Shown: positions 45,807-55,517, counted from the stretch's first letter. The stretch is DNA of 64,000 bases from Hydrogenophaga crassostreae (GCF_001761385.1 NZ_CP017476.1:2345501-2409500), one strand, 5' to 3'. Program-made: numbers and translations. The notes: generated from the letters alone by a model not told the origin.

Positions 45807-46676
45807 ATGACGCTCAAACGCAGCGACTTCCGCTTTTTCCACCGCCTGCGCGTTCGCTGGGCCGAGGTGGACATGCAAAAGATCGTGTTCAACGCCCACT
45901 ATCTGATGTATTTCGACACCGCTATCGCCGACTACTGGCGTGCATTGGCCTTGCCATACCAAGATGCCATGGACAGCCTCGAAGGCGATCTCTACGTGGT
46001 GAAAGCGACAGTGGAGTTTCATGCGTCGGCCCGGGTCGATGATCAGGTTGAGGTCGCCATGAAGTGCAGCCGCATTGGCACTTCGTCGATGGTGTTCACG
46101 GGTGCCATTTTCCGGGGCGAAGAACACCTGATCTCGGGTGAAATCGTCTATGTCTTTGCCGACCCTGCAACTCAGAAATCCCGGCCGGTGCCCGATGTCT
46201 TGCGCAAAACGCTGCTGGCCTATGAAGCGGGTGAAGGGGTGGTGAGCGTCAAGGTGGGTGACTGGGCGACTTTGGGCGCAGACGCGCAAACGATCCGCAG
46301 CGCGGTTTTCGTGGAAGAGCAGCAGATTCCCAAGGAACTGGAGTGGGACGCAGCCGATGCCGATGCCGTTCACGCCGTGGCCTACAACCGAATGGGTCTG
46401 GCCGTGGCTACGGGGCGCTTGTTGCCGGGCGCGTTGCCCGGCCAGGCCAAGATCGGACGCATGGCAGTGAACCGGGTTCTGCGGGGGGGCCAGTTGGGGC
46501 GTCGGGTGCTCGACGCCTTGCTCGATGCCGCGCGTGCTCGCGGCGATCAGCGCGTGGTGCTGCATGCCCAGCGCACCGCTGAGGGGTTTTATGACCGCTT
46601 GGGTTTTGTGCGAGAGGGCGTGCCGTATGAAGAGGCGGGCATTCCCCACATCACCATGGGGTTGAAGCTGGGCTAA
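45807..46676 (+). CDS. Fusion of hotdog acyl-CoA thioesterase (YbgC/FadM type) and GNAT acetyltransferase
   Basis: A 289-aa two-domain protein. Residues 1-140 are a 4HBT hotdog thioesterase with RVRWAEVDMQKIVFNAHYLMYFD (in part: Asp and Asn/His of the active site) and YVVKATVEFHASARVDD. Residues 145-289 are a GNAT domain with the acetyl-CoA loop region IGRMAVNRVLRGGQLGRRVLD and GFYDRLGFVREG, resembling ElaA-type acetyltransferases. AGGAGA precedes ATG 45807. The frame is continuous with no sign of sequencing error. Acyl-CoA hydrolysis and N-acyl transfer in one chain suggests a shared acyl-CoA substrate; this is inference. Confidence 0.85.
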   Translation: MTLKRSDFRFFHRLRVRWAEVDMQKIVFNAHYLMYFDTAIADYWRALALPYQDAMDSLEGDLYVVKATVEFHASARVDDQVEVAMKCSRIGTSSMVFTGAIFRGEEHLISGEIVYVFADPATQKSRPVPDVLRKTLLAYEAGEGVVSVKVGDWATLGADAQTIRSAVFVEEQQIPKELEWDAADADAVHAVAYNRMGLAVATGRLLPGALPGQAKIGRMAVNRVLRGGQLGRRVLDALLDAARARGDQRVVLHAQRTAEGFYDRLGFVREGVPYEEAGIPHITMGLKLG

Positions 46677-46682
46677 GGATGG

Positions 46683-47537
46683 TTACCAGCTAAGCCTCTC
46701 GGTACGCCGCTGGTCCTCGCGCCAGACGGCCCGATCTTCGGGCGCGTTTCCGTGGGTCCATTCATCCAGAGACAGTTGCCAGCCAAGCCCCGAAGCGGCC
46801 TGATCGGGTTGCTGTAAAACCCGCACCAGCAGGCTGCTGCGTGTACCGTAGCCCCGCTCGGGAATGTTCACGAAGGGGCTGGACAAACTCCGCTCCCAGT
46901 CCTGCGGCACGCCTGTCGCCGGTAGTTGGCCACCGTCGACCAACTGGCTGTTTCCCAGAGCCTGCAACAGCTGGGCCTGATTGCGTTCGTTGAACGGGCT
47001 GGGCATGGCGGCTGCCAGCGCGTCCTTTAAATGCAGGGCCTTTGGCCACCCTGTGTCGAGGGTGGCATTCGACAAGCCATAGAGACCTGAAGGCAGCTGC
47101 CGGCTGAACAGGTCGGGTGGCGCCTCGCCATGAGGATCGGCCGGGTTGCGGTTCGAGACCCAGCCCCAGAACCCAAGCCGGGCATCACCCACCACCAGAT
47201 TGAAACCACCGTAATCGGCGGGGGAGATGCTGTCGAGCAACTGCTCCCAGCTCAGGTCGCCGGCCAGCCAGCGGCTCGCCAATTCGCCCCGGCTGCGGGC
47301 CGCAGGGCCCATTTGCGCAGAGCGCACGTTGGTCAGCATGGCCAGGCGCCCCTGCGTGTTCAAGCCGAGCCAGGTGCCGCCGTCTCGCAGATCGCGCCCG
47401 CCAACCACTTCCACGCCATTGGGCAGTGCCCACCGGTGCAAGGGCGCAGTGGGGCGTTCGAAGAACTCATCGCGGTTGCCGGCAATCAGCAGCGGCACCC
47501 CGGCTTCGACGTCAATGGCGAAGGCAATCAGGCACAT
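46683..47537 (-). CDS. NRDE (TANGO2-like) family protein
   Basis: A 284-aa protein beginning MCLIAFA with Cys2, followed by IAGNRDEFFERPTAPLHRW, the NRDE motif of the TANGO2 family. The family has an Ntn-hydrolase-like look; the human member is linked to heme and lipid handling. ATG 47537 is chosen because the family starts Met-Cys-Leu-Ile; a TTG lies four codons upstream. It follows ygfZ by 42 bp on the same strand, so the two are probably co-transcribed. Confidence 0.85.
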   Translation of the reverse strand: MCLIAFAIDVEAGVPLLIAGNRDEFFERPTAPLHRWALPNGVEVVGGRDLRDGGTWLGLNTQGRLAMLTNVRSAQMGPAARSRGELASRWLAGDLSWEQLLDSISPADYGGFNLVVGDARLGFWGWVSNRNPADPHGEAPPDLFSRQLPSGLYGLSNATLDTGWPKALHLKDALAAAMPSPFNERNQAQLLQALGNSQLVDGGQLPATGVPQDWERSLSSPFVNIPERGYGTRSSLLVRVLQQPDQAASGLGWQLSLDEWTHGNAPEDRAVWREDQRRTERLSW

Positions 47538-47579
47538 GGCGTCGGTCAATCAGTCGGTACGGTGGAAGCCGGAACCCGT

Positions 47580-48521
47580 TCAAATGTCGGCCAGCAACGG
47601 GTAGGGCAGCGGCAAGGGGGTCAGTTGGGGCCCCTGGGCAAAACCGGCGTGCAGCTCACCGCCCATCGCCGCGCTGACCTGCATGGACACCACTGCGTTC
47701 CAGCCACCCGTGGGAGAGGGCGCAGCGGCCGCCACCGAACCACAGGGTTGCTCGGCATCACTGGCGTGGAACACCTCCTGGCCCACGGTCAGCGGTTCGT
47801 CGCTGGCCACGATATATGCGCGGCGTTTGAGCGTGCCACGAAACTGGCTGCGGGCGACAATCTCCTGGCCGGGGTAGCAGCCTTTCTTGAAGTTCACGCC
47901 GTCGACCGATTCGTGGTTCAGCATTTGCGGCACAAAAAACTCAAAGATCGGCTGAGTGATACCCACCACGCCGCTCATGACCTCCAGCCACAGCCAGTCG
48001 TTCATCGGCAAAACCGGCTCTTCTGGAGGCGCGGCCCCGATGGGGGCCACGCGCAGCGCACGCTCCACACCTTGAGCCGGGTAGAGGCGCACCCAGTCAC
48101 TCCCGTCGGCCTCATGCAGCAGGCTCCAGGGCGCAGCAGGGAGCTTGTCTGCAACAGCCGAACCCACCAGGCCCCAAACGGCACAGTCATCGCTCGCATC
48201 GCTCAGTCTGGCCTTGGCGCGCATCACGAACATGCTCAAACGCTTGAGCGTGCTCGGCAGCAAATCGCGTGAGCAGACCAGCAATATCTCGCCATCCGGG
48301 CGTTTGAACCCCACAAAACTGGCTTGCATGCGGCCTTTGGGTGAGCAAAATGAAGCCAGGCGGGCATGTTGCGTATCGAGCAAGACAAAATCGTGGGTGA
48401 GTTGACCGTGCAAGAACTGTGCGGCGTCTTCGCCGACCACCCGGATCACGCCCAAATGCGCACAGCGAACCGCGCCATGGTGCTCGGGCTGGATCGGGGA
48501 TGGGGTGTTGGTTGTAGGCAT
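47580..48521 (-). CDS. ygfZ: Folate-binding Fe-S cluster repair protein YgfZ
   Basis: A 313-aa member of the YgfZ/GcvT family with the signature KGCYPGQEIVAR (about residue 220), which includes the essential Cys. It helps assemble or repair certain iron-sulfur enzymes with tetrahydrofolate. ATG 48521 gives the expected N-terminus. Divergent from mltG-tmk-holB, the order usual in betaproteobacteria. Confidence 0.92.
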   Translation of the reverse strand: MPTTNTPSPIQPEHHGAVRCAHLGVIRVVGEDAAQFLHGQLTHDFVLLDTQHARLASFCSPKGRMQASFVGFKRPDGEILLVCSRDLLPSTLKRLSMFVMRAKARLSDASDDCAVWGLVGSAVADKLPAAPWSLLHEADGSDWVRLYPAQGVERALRVAPIGAAPPEEPVLPMNDWLWLEVMSGVVGITQPIFEFFVPQMLNHESVDGVNFKKGCYPGQEIVARSQFRGTLKRRAYIVASDEPLTVGQEVFHASDAEQPCGSVAAAAPSPTGGWNAVVSMQVSAAMGGELHAGFAQGPQLTPLPLPYPLLADI

Positions 48522-48633
48522 GTTGAGCTTCAGGTGACGGGCTGATCTGTTGACAGGTGGGAAAAGATGACAGAGATCAACGGGTTGAACGGCGCGTGGT
48601 GGCGTCATATTTAACGGCTCGATTATCATGCTC

Positions 48634-48657
48634 AGCCTGGCTCGATGGCGCCAGGCT
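48634..48657. promoter_or_regulatory. Hairpin in the mltG leader
   Basis: AGCCTGG and CCAGGCT flank a 10-base loop about 40 bp before the mltG start. There is no T-run, so it is not a clear terminator; it may affect translation of mltG. Confidence 0.3.
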
Positions 48658-48696
48658 CTCACGTAACCCTCCTCACATCCACCGTATGGCCCACCG

Positions 48697-49707
48697 TTGA
48701 AACGCCTGTTTTTTCTCCTGATCGTATTGCCTGCCATGGCTTTGGTTGCCCTGGCGGCTTTTGGCTGGTGGTGGGTGCAGCAGCCCTTGAAGGGGCCTGC
48801 GGGCGTTCAAATCGAGGCGCCGCTGGAACTGGCTGTGCCCTCCGGCAGTTCTTCGCGTGCCGTGGCCCGCGCTGTGGCCGATGCGGGTGTGGCGGTTTCG
48901 CCAATGGCTTTGTACGCCTGGTTCCGTGTTTCCGGCCGGGGCACCGAGATCAAAGCGGGCTTCTACGAAATACAGCCAGGAGCCACGCCTGCCAGCTTGC
49001 TCGACAAGCTGGTGCGTGGTGAGCAGGCCCTGCGCAGTGTGACCTTGCTTGAGGGGTGGAACAGCCGCGAGACCTTTGCGGCGATTCGCGCCAGCAAAGA
49101 CCTGACGCAAGACCTTGAAGGCTTGAGCCCAGAGGCCATCATGGCGTTGATTGGCCTGCCTGGGCGCCATCCGGAAGGCCAGTTCTTTCCTGACACCTAC
49201 CGCGTGGTGCGCAACGCACCAGCCTCCAGCGTTTTGAAACAGGCCGCGCAAGCCATGCAACAGCGCCTGGCCGAGGCCTGGGCGCAAAAGAGCCCTCGCT
49301 CGGTGCTGAAATCGCCTGAAGATGCGCTGGTCCTGGCCAGCATCATCGAGAAAGAAACCGGTGCCGAGGTTGACCGGGCCATGATTGGCGGGGTATTCAA
49401 CAACCGTTTGCGCATCGGCATGCGGCTGCAAACCGACCCCACCGTCATTTACGGACTGGGCGAACGCTTCGACGGTGATCTGCGCCGCATCGACCTGCAG
49501 ACAGATACCCCCTACAACAGCTACACCCGAGCAGGTCTGCCGCCCACGCCCATCTCGATGCCCGGGTGGAATTCGTTGCTGGCCGCGGTGCAACCGGCCG
49601 AGACGCAGGCCCTGTACTTCGTGGCCCGTGGCGATGGCAGCAGCCATTTCAGTGGCTCGCTCGGTGAACACAACTCTGCGGTGCGCCGCTACATCCTGAA
49701 TCGCTGA
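48697..49707 (+). CDS. mltG: Endolytic transglycosylase MltG
   Basis: A 336-aa inner-membrane protein (YceG-like). One N-terminal membrane helix (about residues 5-26) is followed by a LysM-like region and the catalytic domain with the Glu in [11 protein letters not shown] and [18 protein letters not shown] (in part), then [17 protein letters not shown]. It cuts nascent peptidoglycan strands and may end their growth. The start is TTG at 48697, as no ATG precedes the membrane helix. Followed by tmk after 5 bp. Confidence 0.93.
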   Translation: MKRLFFLLIVLPAMALVALAAFGWWWVQQPLKGPAGVQIEAPLELAVPSGSSSRAVARAVADAGVAVSPMALYAWFRVSGRGTEIKAGFYEIQPGATPASLLDKLVRGEQALRSVTLLEGWNSRETFAAIRASKDLTQDLEGLSPEAIMALIGLPGRHPEGQFFPDTYRVVRNAPASSVLKQAAQAMQQRLAEAWAQKSPRSVLKSPEDALVLASIIEKETGAEVDRAMIGGVFNNRLRIGMRLQTDPTVIYGLGERFDGDLRRIDLQTDTPYNSYTRAGLPPTPISMPGWNSLLAAVQPAETQALYFVARGDGSSHFSGSLGEHNSAVRRYILNR

Positions 49708-49712
49708 AGCCC

Positions 49713-50381
49713 ATGCGCCCGACCCCTGCGGCCAACCCTGGCCTGTTTGTATCTTTCGAAGGCATTGACGGTGCGGGCAAATCAACCCACATCGCCGGCC
49801 TCGCCGACGCCTTCAAGGCGCAGGGCAGGGCTGTGACGCTGACCCGCGAACCCGGTGGCACGCCATTGGCCGAGAAGCTGCGCGGCATCGTGTTGAACGA
49901 CGCGATGGACCCGCTGACCGAATCATTGCTCGTCTTCGCCGCCCGGCGCGACCACCTGTTGACCGTCATCGAGCCCGCTCTGGCACGCGGCGATGTGGTG
50001 CTGTGTGACCGTTTTACCGACGCCACCTTCGCCTACCAGGGTGGTGGCAGGGGGTTTGATCTGGCGGTTCTGAAGACCCTGGAGCAATGGGTGCAGACCA
50101 CGCCTGCGCTGCAAGGCAATGGCCTGCGCCAGCCCGATCTCACGGTGTGGTTCGACATCACCCCCGAAGTGGCCGCAGCCCGCCTGGCCGACGCCCGCAC
50201 CCCCGATCGTTTTGAAGCCCAGCCGGTGGCTTTTTTCCGAGCCGTGGTCGAAGGATACGCAGCTCGGGAGAAGGCCCAGCCTGAGCGGTTCGCGCGCCTC
50301 AACGCCGAACAGCCGCGCGAGGCAGTCTGGAGTGATCTGCTGGCCCATGTTGTACAGCGCGGCTGGCTGAGGGTTCACTGA
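49713..50381 (+). CDS. tmk: Thymidylate kinase
   Basis: A 222-aa enzyme phosphorylating dTMP to dTDP. P-loop [12 protein letters not shown] (about residue 16), DR(Y/F) segment [17 protein letters not shown] and the lid region with RTPDRFE are all present. It lies 5 bp after mltG and 4 bp before holB, forming a tight operon that continues to pilZ and tatD. Confidence 0.95.
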   Translation: MRPTPAANPGLFVSFEGIDGAGKSTHIAGLADAFKAQGRAVTLTREPGGTPLAEKLRGIVLNDAMDPLTESLLVFAARRDHLLTVIEPALARGDVVLCDRFTDATFAYQGGGRGFDLAVLKTLEQWVQTTPALQGNGLRQPDLTVWFDITPEVAAARLADARTPDRFEAQPVAFFRAVVEGYAAREKAQPERFARLNAEQPREAVWSDLLAHVVQRGWLRVH

Positions 50382-50385
50382 AGCC

Positions 50386-51414
50386 ATGAGCAAACCCGAC
50401 ACACTGGCTCCCTGGTTGCAAACCCAGCTGGCCCATTTGCTGCAACAGCGCGGCCACGCCTGGCACCTGGAAGGGCCCTCGGGTCTGGGTCAATACGAAC
50501 TGGGTCTGGCCCTGGTGCAAGCCTGGCTGTGCGAGGCGCCGAGCCCGGCAGGCGCCTGTGGTGAATGCCGCAGTTGTCATCTGGTGGATACCCATGCCCA
50601 TCCCGATTTATCGGTTTTGATGCCCGAAACCGTGGCGCTTGAGCTGGGGTGGCCGCTGTCTGAAAAAGCACAAAAAGAGGTTGACGACAAGAGCCGCAAA
50701 CCGAGCAAGGAGATTCGGGTTGATGCCATGCGGGAAACCGTTGGCTTTGCCCAGCGCACCAGCGCGAGGGGTCGAGGCATGGCCGTGCTGGTGTACCCGG
50801 CAGAGCGCATGAACACGGAAACCGCCAACACCCTGCTCAAGACACTGGAGGAGCCCGCGGGCGACACCCGTCTGGTTCTGGCCTGCGAAGCCACCCATCA
50901 ACTCCTGCCCACGGTGCGCAGCCGCTGCCAGTCCCACGCCATGGTCTGGCCGGCTGAGGCCGATGCGCTGACCTGGATCAAGAGCGAACTGGGTGCCAAA
51001 TCGCCAGCCGATAGTGCGTTGATCACCTGTTTGCGTGCCGTGGGTGGCCGGCCCGAACAAGCCTTGGCCTGGCTGCGATCGGGGTGGGACCCCAAACAAT
51101 GGGACAGTCTTCCCGCCGCCATGGCCAAAGGTGACTGGAGCCTGCTCGCCAAGTGGGCGCCCCATCAACAACTCGACGTGATGCAAAAACTCTGTCACGA
51201 CCTCATGGCCACGGCATCCAGCGCTTCGCCACGGTTCTTTGCCGCCAGCAGCTTGCCGCCGGTGGCGCCAAGGTGGGGTGTGCTCGCCCGCTGGTCGCGT
51301 GATTTGATGCAGGCTGCGCGGTCTGTGGAACACCCTTATTCAGCCGGGTTGATGCAAGAAGCCTGGGCTGCAAGAACACGCGAAGTGCTTGCCCCGGAAA
51401 AACGGCCTAACTAA
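50386..51414 (+). CDS. holB: DNA polymerase III delta' subunit
   Basis: A 342-aa clamp-loader subunit. The AAA+ fold has a degenerate P-loop (GPSGLGQYEL), as expected for delta', and four Cys of the zinc module in CGECRSC and the preceding CEAPSPAGAC. TLLKTLEEP and ATHQLLPTVRSRC (SRC motif) are typical. It helps open the beta clamp during replication. Confidence 0.93.
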   Translation: MSKPDTLAPWLQTQLAHLLQQRGHAWHLEGPSGLGQYELGLALVQAWLCEAPSPAGACGECRSCHLVDTHAHPDLSVLMPETVALELGWPLSEKAQKEVDDKSRKPSKEIRVDAMRETVGFAQRTSARGRGMAVLVYPAERMNTETANTLLKTLEEPAGDTRLVLACEATHQLLPTVRSRCQSHAMVWPAEADALTWIKSELGAKSPADSALITCLRAVGGRPEQALAWLRSGWDPKQWDSLPAAMAKGDWSLLAKWAPHQQLDVMQKLCHDLMATASSASPRFFAASSLPPVAPRWGVLARWSRDLMQAARSVEHPYSAGLMQEAWAARTREVLAPEKRPN

Positions 51415-51444
51415 ACAGGCGGTTTGCCGCTAAACTTGAGTCTC

Positions 51445-51816
51445 ATGAGCACCAACCCCGCCGCTGCGAGCCCTTCGGCCCGCCCCAGTGTTATCCAGCT
51501 GTCCATCAAGGAAAAAGCCGCCCTGTACGCGGCTTACATTCCCTTGTTTGCCGATGGCGGAATCTTCATTCCCTCTTCGCGTGACTACCGGTTGGGTGAC
51601 GATGTCTACGTCCTGCTCAGCCTGCCCGATGACCCGCAGCGCTACCCTGTGGCTGGCAAAGTGGCATGGGTCACGCCACCCAAAGCCTCTGCAGGGCGGA
51701 CCCAAGGCGTGGGGATTCGCTTTCCTGCAGACGACAAATCCCGCCAGCTCAAACTCAAAATCGAGGAATTGCTCGGTTCTGCGCTGGGTTCCGATCGCGC
51801 AACCCAGACGATCTGA
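51445..51816 (+). CDS. pilZ: PilZ-domain protein
   Basis: A 123-aa type IV pilus assembly PilZ. LFADGGIFIPSSRDYRLGD (in part) and GKVAWVTPP with GVGIRFP are typical, while the RxxxR c-di-GMP motif is not seen at the N-terminus, as in other pilus-type PilZ proteins, which work by protein contact. ATG 51445 fits; a TTG lies seven codons earlier. Position between holB and tatD is the usual one. Confidence 0.9.
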   Translation: MSTNPAAASPSARPSVIQLSIKEKAALYAAYIPLFADGGIFIPSSRDYRLGDDVYVLLSLPDDPQRYPVAGKVAWVTPPKASAGRTQGVGIRFPADDKSRQLKLKIEELLGSALGSDRATQTI

Positions 51817-51879
51817 GGCTGCGCTTTTCAGGCAGCTTCTGGCGGGTACCAAACAGCAGGCTAACGGCCTGTTCGATTC

Positions 51880-52692
51880 ATGTTCACCGACTCCCATTGC
51901 CATCTGAGTTTCCCTGAGCTGCGCGCGCAGCTGCCGTCCATTCTTGAGGCCATGTCGGTCGCGCAGGTCACGCGGGCTTTGTGTATTTGCACCACCCTCG
52001 AAGAATTCGCTGACGTACACTCACTGGCCACGGGCAATGCCCAGCTCTGGTCCACCGTGGGTGTGCACCCTGACAACGAAGACGTTCAAGAACCTTCGCT
52101 GAAAGATCTGGTGGAGCGCGCTGCTTTGCCACGCGTGGTGGGCATTGGCGAAACCGGGCTTGATTACTACCGCCTCAATGGCCGCTCGGTGGCCGACATG
52201 GAATGGCAGCGTCAACGCTATCGAACCCACATCGACGCTGGTCGACAGACCGATTTGCCATTGGTGATCCACACCCGTAGCGCTTCCGATGACACGCTGG
52301 CCATCCTGCGCGAGCAAGGCGGATTTGGCAGCTCCAGCAGTTCGCCCCTGCCTCGCTCACGCGGGGTATTTCACTGCTTCACGGAAACCGAAGCTGTGGC
52401 CCGGGCCGCGCTCGATCTGGATTTCTACATTTCCTTCTCGGGCATTCTGACGTTCAAGAGTGCCAGTGACATTCGCGATGTGGCCCGCTTCGTTCCGCTC
52501 GATCGCTTGCTCATCGAAACCGACAGCCCGTACCTCGCGCCTGTTCCCCATCGGGGAAAAACCAACTCACCGGCCTTTGTGCCCCATGTGGCGCGGCAAA
52601 TTGCCGATATCAAAGGGCTGAGCGTCGAGGCTGTTGCTGAGGCCACGGCGGCCAACGTGGATGTTCTGTTCTCCCGCGTACTGGAGGCTTGA
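51880..52692 (+). CDS. TatD-family metal-dependent deoxyribonuclease
   Basis: A 270-aa TIM-barrel hydrolase. Metal ligands are seen in TDSHCHLSF (N-terminus), GIGETGLDYY (Glu), VIHTRSA (His), GVFHCFT (His) and LIETDSPYLAP (Asp). TatD/YcfH/YjjV proteins have 3'-5' nuclease activity in DNA repair or degradation. A short insertion rich in Ser (GGFGSSSSSP) precedes GVFHCFT. It follows pilZ by 63 bp and precedes an ankyrin gene by 2 bp. Confidence 0.92.
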   Translation: MFTDSHCHLSFPELRAQLPSILEAMSVAQVTRALCICTTLEEFADVHSLATGNAQLWSTVGVHPDNEDVQEPSLKDLVERAALPRVVGIGETGLDYYRLNGRSVADMEWQRQRYRTHIDAGRQTDLPLVIHTRSASDDTLAILREQGGFGSSSSSPLPRSRGVFHCFTETEAVARAALDLDFYISFSGILTFKSASDIRDVARFVPLDRLLIETDSPYLAPVPHRGKTNSPAFVPHVARQIADIKGLSVEAVAEATAANVDVLFSRVLEA

Positions 52693-52694
52693 CC

Positions 52695-53381
52695 ATGGCA
52701 TTGAAGGGCATTCGTTCCGGGGTCGTGGCGGGTTTGCTGGCCGCACTTGCTCTGACCTGGCCGTTTTCGGGTTTTGCCGAAACGCGCGAGGAGCTGTTTC
52801 GCGCAGCGGCAGTGGACAACGAGGCCTCTGTCGTGACCATGGTCCTGAAGGGCCTGAATGTGGGTGCCAAAGATGAAGCCGGGCAGACCGCTTTGTTGAT
52901 TGCGGCCCAGGAGGGTTCGCTGAATGTTGCCCGCTTTTTGTTGAAACAACCTTCTGTCAAAGTCGAGGCCCGAAATGACAAAGGCGAGAGCCCTCTGATG
53001 ATGGCCGCCATCAAGGGCCACCTTGAGCTCGCCCGTGAATTGATCAAATACAAGGCAGAGGTCAACAAGCCGGGCTGGACACCGCTGCACTACGCTTGCG
53101 CCAACACCGAGCCCGAGAGCCGCGACATGGTCGCGCTGCTCCTGGAGCACCACGCCTACATCGATGCCGAGTCGCCCAACCGGACCACCCCCCTCATGAT
53201 GGCCGCCCGTTATGGCCACGCCAATGCCGTCAGGCTTTTGCTGGAAGAGGGCGCTGACCCCGGCTTGCGCAACGAACAGGGACTGACTGCAGTGGATTTC
53301 GCACGCAGTGCCGGGCGCAGCGACCAGGCCGACCTGATCGCGTCTTTCGTGCGTGGCAAATCAGGCAGTGGGCGCTGGTAA
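52695..53381 (+). CDS. Ankyrin-repeat protein, secreted
   Basis: A 228-aa protein with a signal peptide (hydrophobic core, cleavage near GFAET) and about five ankyrin repeats (for example DEAGQTALLIAAQEGSLNVA, NDKGESPLMMAAIKGHLELA, PNRTTPLMMAARYGHANAV), ending in a basic Gly-rich tail. Probably periplasmic and used for protein contact; partner unknown. It starts 2 bp after the tatD-family gene, so it is co-translated with it. Confidence 0.85.
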   Translation: MALKGIRSGVVAGLLAALALTWPFSGFAETREELFRAAAVDNEASVVTMVLKGLNVGAKDEAGQTALLIAAQEGSLNVARFLLKQPSVKVEARNDKGESPLMMAAIKGHLELARELIKYKAEVNKPGWTPLHYACANTEPESRDMVALLLEHHAYIDAESPNRTTPLMMAARYGHANAVRLLLEEGADPGLRNEQGLTAVDFARSAGRSDQADLIASFVRGKSGSGRW

Positions 53382-53434
53382 GGCTTTGTTTTGGCTGCAC
53401 TGCGTTCAACCGCAATGCGTTTCAAGGTGGTGTT

Positions 53435-53923
53435 GTGGCACTGAAGAATTCCCAGGATTTTTACTCTGGCTTGTTGTTTTGCATCGTTGGCGGCGCCTTT
53501 GCCTGGGGTGCGACCAGCTATGACGTCGGTACGGCGGCCCAGATGGGGCCAGGCTACTTTCCCTTGATGCTCGGTTTGCTGTTGGTGGCCCTGGGCGTGG
53601 CCATCACGGTCAAAGCGTTCGGAGGCTTGCATGCGCAAGCTCAAGTGATCGGCCCCTGGGCCTGGCGTCCGCTGTTGTGCATCCTGTTGGCCAACGTGTT
53701 GTTCGGCATTTTGCTTGTGGGTCTTCCTTCCGTCGGGTTGCCTGCGATGGGCATGTGGGTGGCGATCATCGTGATGACCGTGGTGGCCAGCATGGCTCGC
53801 AAAGGCTTCAGCTTCAAAGAGTCGGTGGTGCAGGGCGTGATTCTGTCGATGGGCAGCTACCTGGTCTTCGTGCTCGGCCTGAACCTGCAGTTCCCCGTGT
53901 GGCCAGCTTTCCTTTACGGCTGA
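53435..53923 (+). CDS. tctB: Tripartite tricarboxylate transporter small membrane subunit TctB
   Basis: A 162-aa membrane protein with four hydrophobic helices and the DUF1468/TctB pattern (FYSGLLFCIVGGAFAWGA, in part; MGPGYFPLMLGLLL). The start is GTG at 53435 with AAGGTGG before it. It works with the large subunit TctA, encoded 16 bp downstream. No gene for a TctC solute-binding protein is in the neighbourhood. Confidence 0.88.
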   Translation: MALKNSQDFYSGLLFCIVGGAFAWGATSYDVGTAAQMGPGYFPLMLGLLLVALGVAITVKAFGGLHAQAQVIGPWAWRPLLCILLANVLFGILLVGLPSVGLPAMGMWVAIIVMTVVASMARKGFSFKESVVQGVILSMGSYLVFVLGLNLQFPVWPAFLYG

Positions 53924-53939
53924 TCAGAGGTTGCCTGAA

Positions 53940-55451
53940 ATGGATCTGATCAACCACCTTTCCCTTGGTTTTGGCGCCGCGTTCACGCTGCAAAACCTGC
54001 TTTACGCCTTGGTCGGCTGCCTGCTGGGCACCTTGATCGGCATCTTGCCCGGCATCGGCCCGCTGGCCACCATTGCCATGCTGCTGCCCGTCACCTACGG
54101 GCTCGATCCGCTGGCCGCATTGATCATGTTGGCCGGCATCTATTACGGCGCCCAGTACGGCGGCTCCACCACGGCCATTTTGGTCAATCTGCCCGGAGAG
54201 GCGTCGTCGGTGGTCACCGTGATCGACGGCTACCAGATGGCCCGCAAGGGCAGGGCGGGGCCAGCGCTTGCTGCAGCGGGGATTGGTTCGTTCTTTGCCG
54301 GGTGCGTGGGCACCCTGATCCTGGCCGCTTTCGCAGAACCGCTGACAGAGTTGGCGATCCAGTTCGGGCCGTCGGAGTATTTCGCCCTGATGGTCGTGGG
54401 ATTGATCGGTGCGGTGGTGCTCGCATCGGGTTCTTTGTTGAAAGCCCTGGCCATGGTTGTGCTGGGTTTGTTGCTCGGCATGATGGGCACCGACGTGAAC
54501 TCAGGTGTTGTGCGCTTCAGCTTTGATATTCCCGAATTGACCGATCGCATCAGTTTTCTGGCCATTGCCATGGGTCTGTTTGGTTATGGCGAGATCATCA
54601 GCAACCTGTCGCGCCCCGATGACCAGCGGCAAGTCTTTACCAGTGAGGTCAAAGGCCTCATGCCCACTGCGACCGACTTCAGGCGCATGACTCCAGCGAT
54701 TTTGCGTGGAACGGCGCTGGGTTCGGTTTTGGGTGTTCTACCTGGCGGGGGTGCACTCCTGTCGGCCTTTACGGCCTACACCATTGAAAAAAAGACCAAG
54801 CTGCATGAAGGCGAGGTACCTTTTGGAGAAGGCAATATACGTGGCGTGGCGTCGCCCGAGGCGGCCAACAACGCTGGCGCGCAAACCTCGTTCATTCCGT
54901 TGCTGACACTGGGGATTCCGCCCAATGCGGTGATGGCGCTGATGGTCGGAGCCATGACCATTCACAACATCCAGCCTGGGCCGCAGGTCATGACCAGCAA
55001 CCCGGAACTGTTCTGGGGCCTGGTTGCATCGATGTGGATTGGCAATGCCATGCTGCTGGTGCTGAACCTGCCTTTGATTGGCCTATGGGTGAAATTGCTC
55101 AAAGTGCCGTATCGGTTGCTGTTTCCAGCCATCGTCTTGTTCTGTGCCGTGGGTGTGTATTCGACCAACAACAACAGCTTTGATATCTGGATGGTTGCGG
55201 CCTTTGGTTTCATTGGCTACCTTTTCATCAAACTCGGCTGTGAACCTGCGCCACTGTTGCTTGGTTTGATACTTGGTCCCCTGATGGAGGAAAACCTGCG
55301 CCGTGCCTTGCTGATTGCCCGTGGGGACTGGTCCGTGTTCATCACACGGCCCATGTCGGCCACGTTGTTGCTTGTTGCAGCGGGTTTGTTGCTGGTGGTC
55401 TTGTTGCCGTCGATCAAGAGCAAGCGTGAAGAGGCTTTTGTTGAAGACTGA
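53940..55451 (+). CDS. tctA: Tripartite tricarboxylate transporter large membrane subunit TctA
   Basis: A 503-aa membrane protein with about 11-12 helices. Conserved segments are GTLIGILPGIGPLATIAMLLP (in part), YYGAQYGGSTTAILVNLPGE (in part) and the second half repeat GVLPGGGALLSAFTAY with LGIPPNAVMALMVGAM. It moves citrate or other carboxylates with a periplasmic binding protein. ATG 53940 is used rather than TTG 53931. It is the last clearly chromosomal gene before the composition change at about 55.47 kb. Confidence 0.92.
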   Translation: MDLINHLSLGFGAAFTLQNLLYALVGCLLGTLIGILPGIGPLATIAMLLPVTYGLDPLAALIMLAGIYYGAQYGGSTTAILVNLPGEASSVVTVIDGYQMARKGRAGPALAAAGIGSFFAGCVGTLILAAFAEPLTELAIQFGPSEYFALMVVGLIGAVVLASGSLLKALAMVVLGLLLGMMGTDVNSGVVRFSFDIPELTDRISFLAIAMGLFGYGEIISNLSRPDDQRQVFTSEVKGLMPTATDFRRMTPAILRGTALGSVLGVLPGGGALLSAFTAYTIEKKTKLHEGEVPFGEGNIRGVASPEAANNAGAQTSFIPLLTLGIPPNAVMALMVGAMTIHNIQPGPQVMTSNPELFWGLVASMWIGNAMLLVLNLPLIGLWVKLLKVPYRLLFPAIVLFCAVGVYSTNNNSFDIWMVAAFGFIGYLFIKLGCEPAPLLLGLILGPLMEENLRRALLIARGDWSVFITRPMSATLLLVAAGLLLVVLLPSIKSKREEAFVED

Positions 55452-55517
55452 AGGCCTTTGGCGGTTACCGGTAATGTTTCGTCCGCAGTTTGTTCATGTT
55501 CTACGATGTATATTCTT

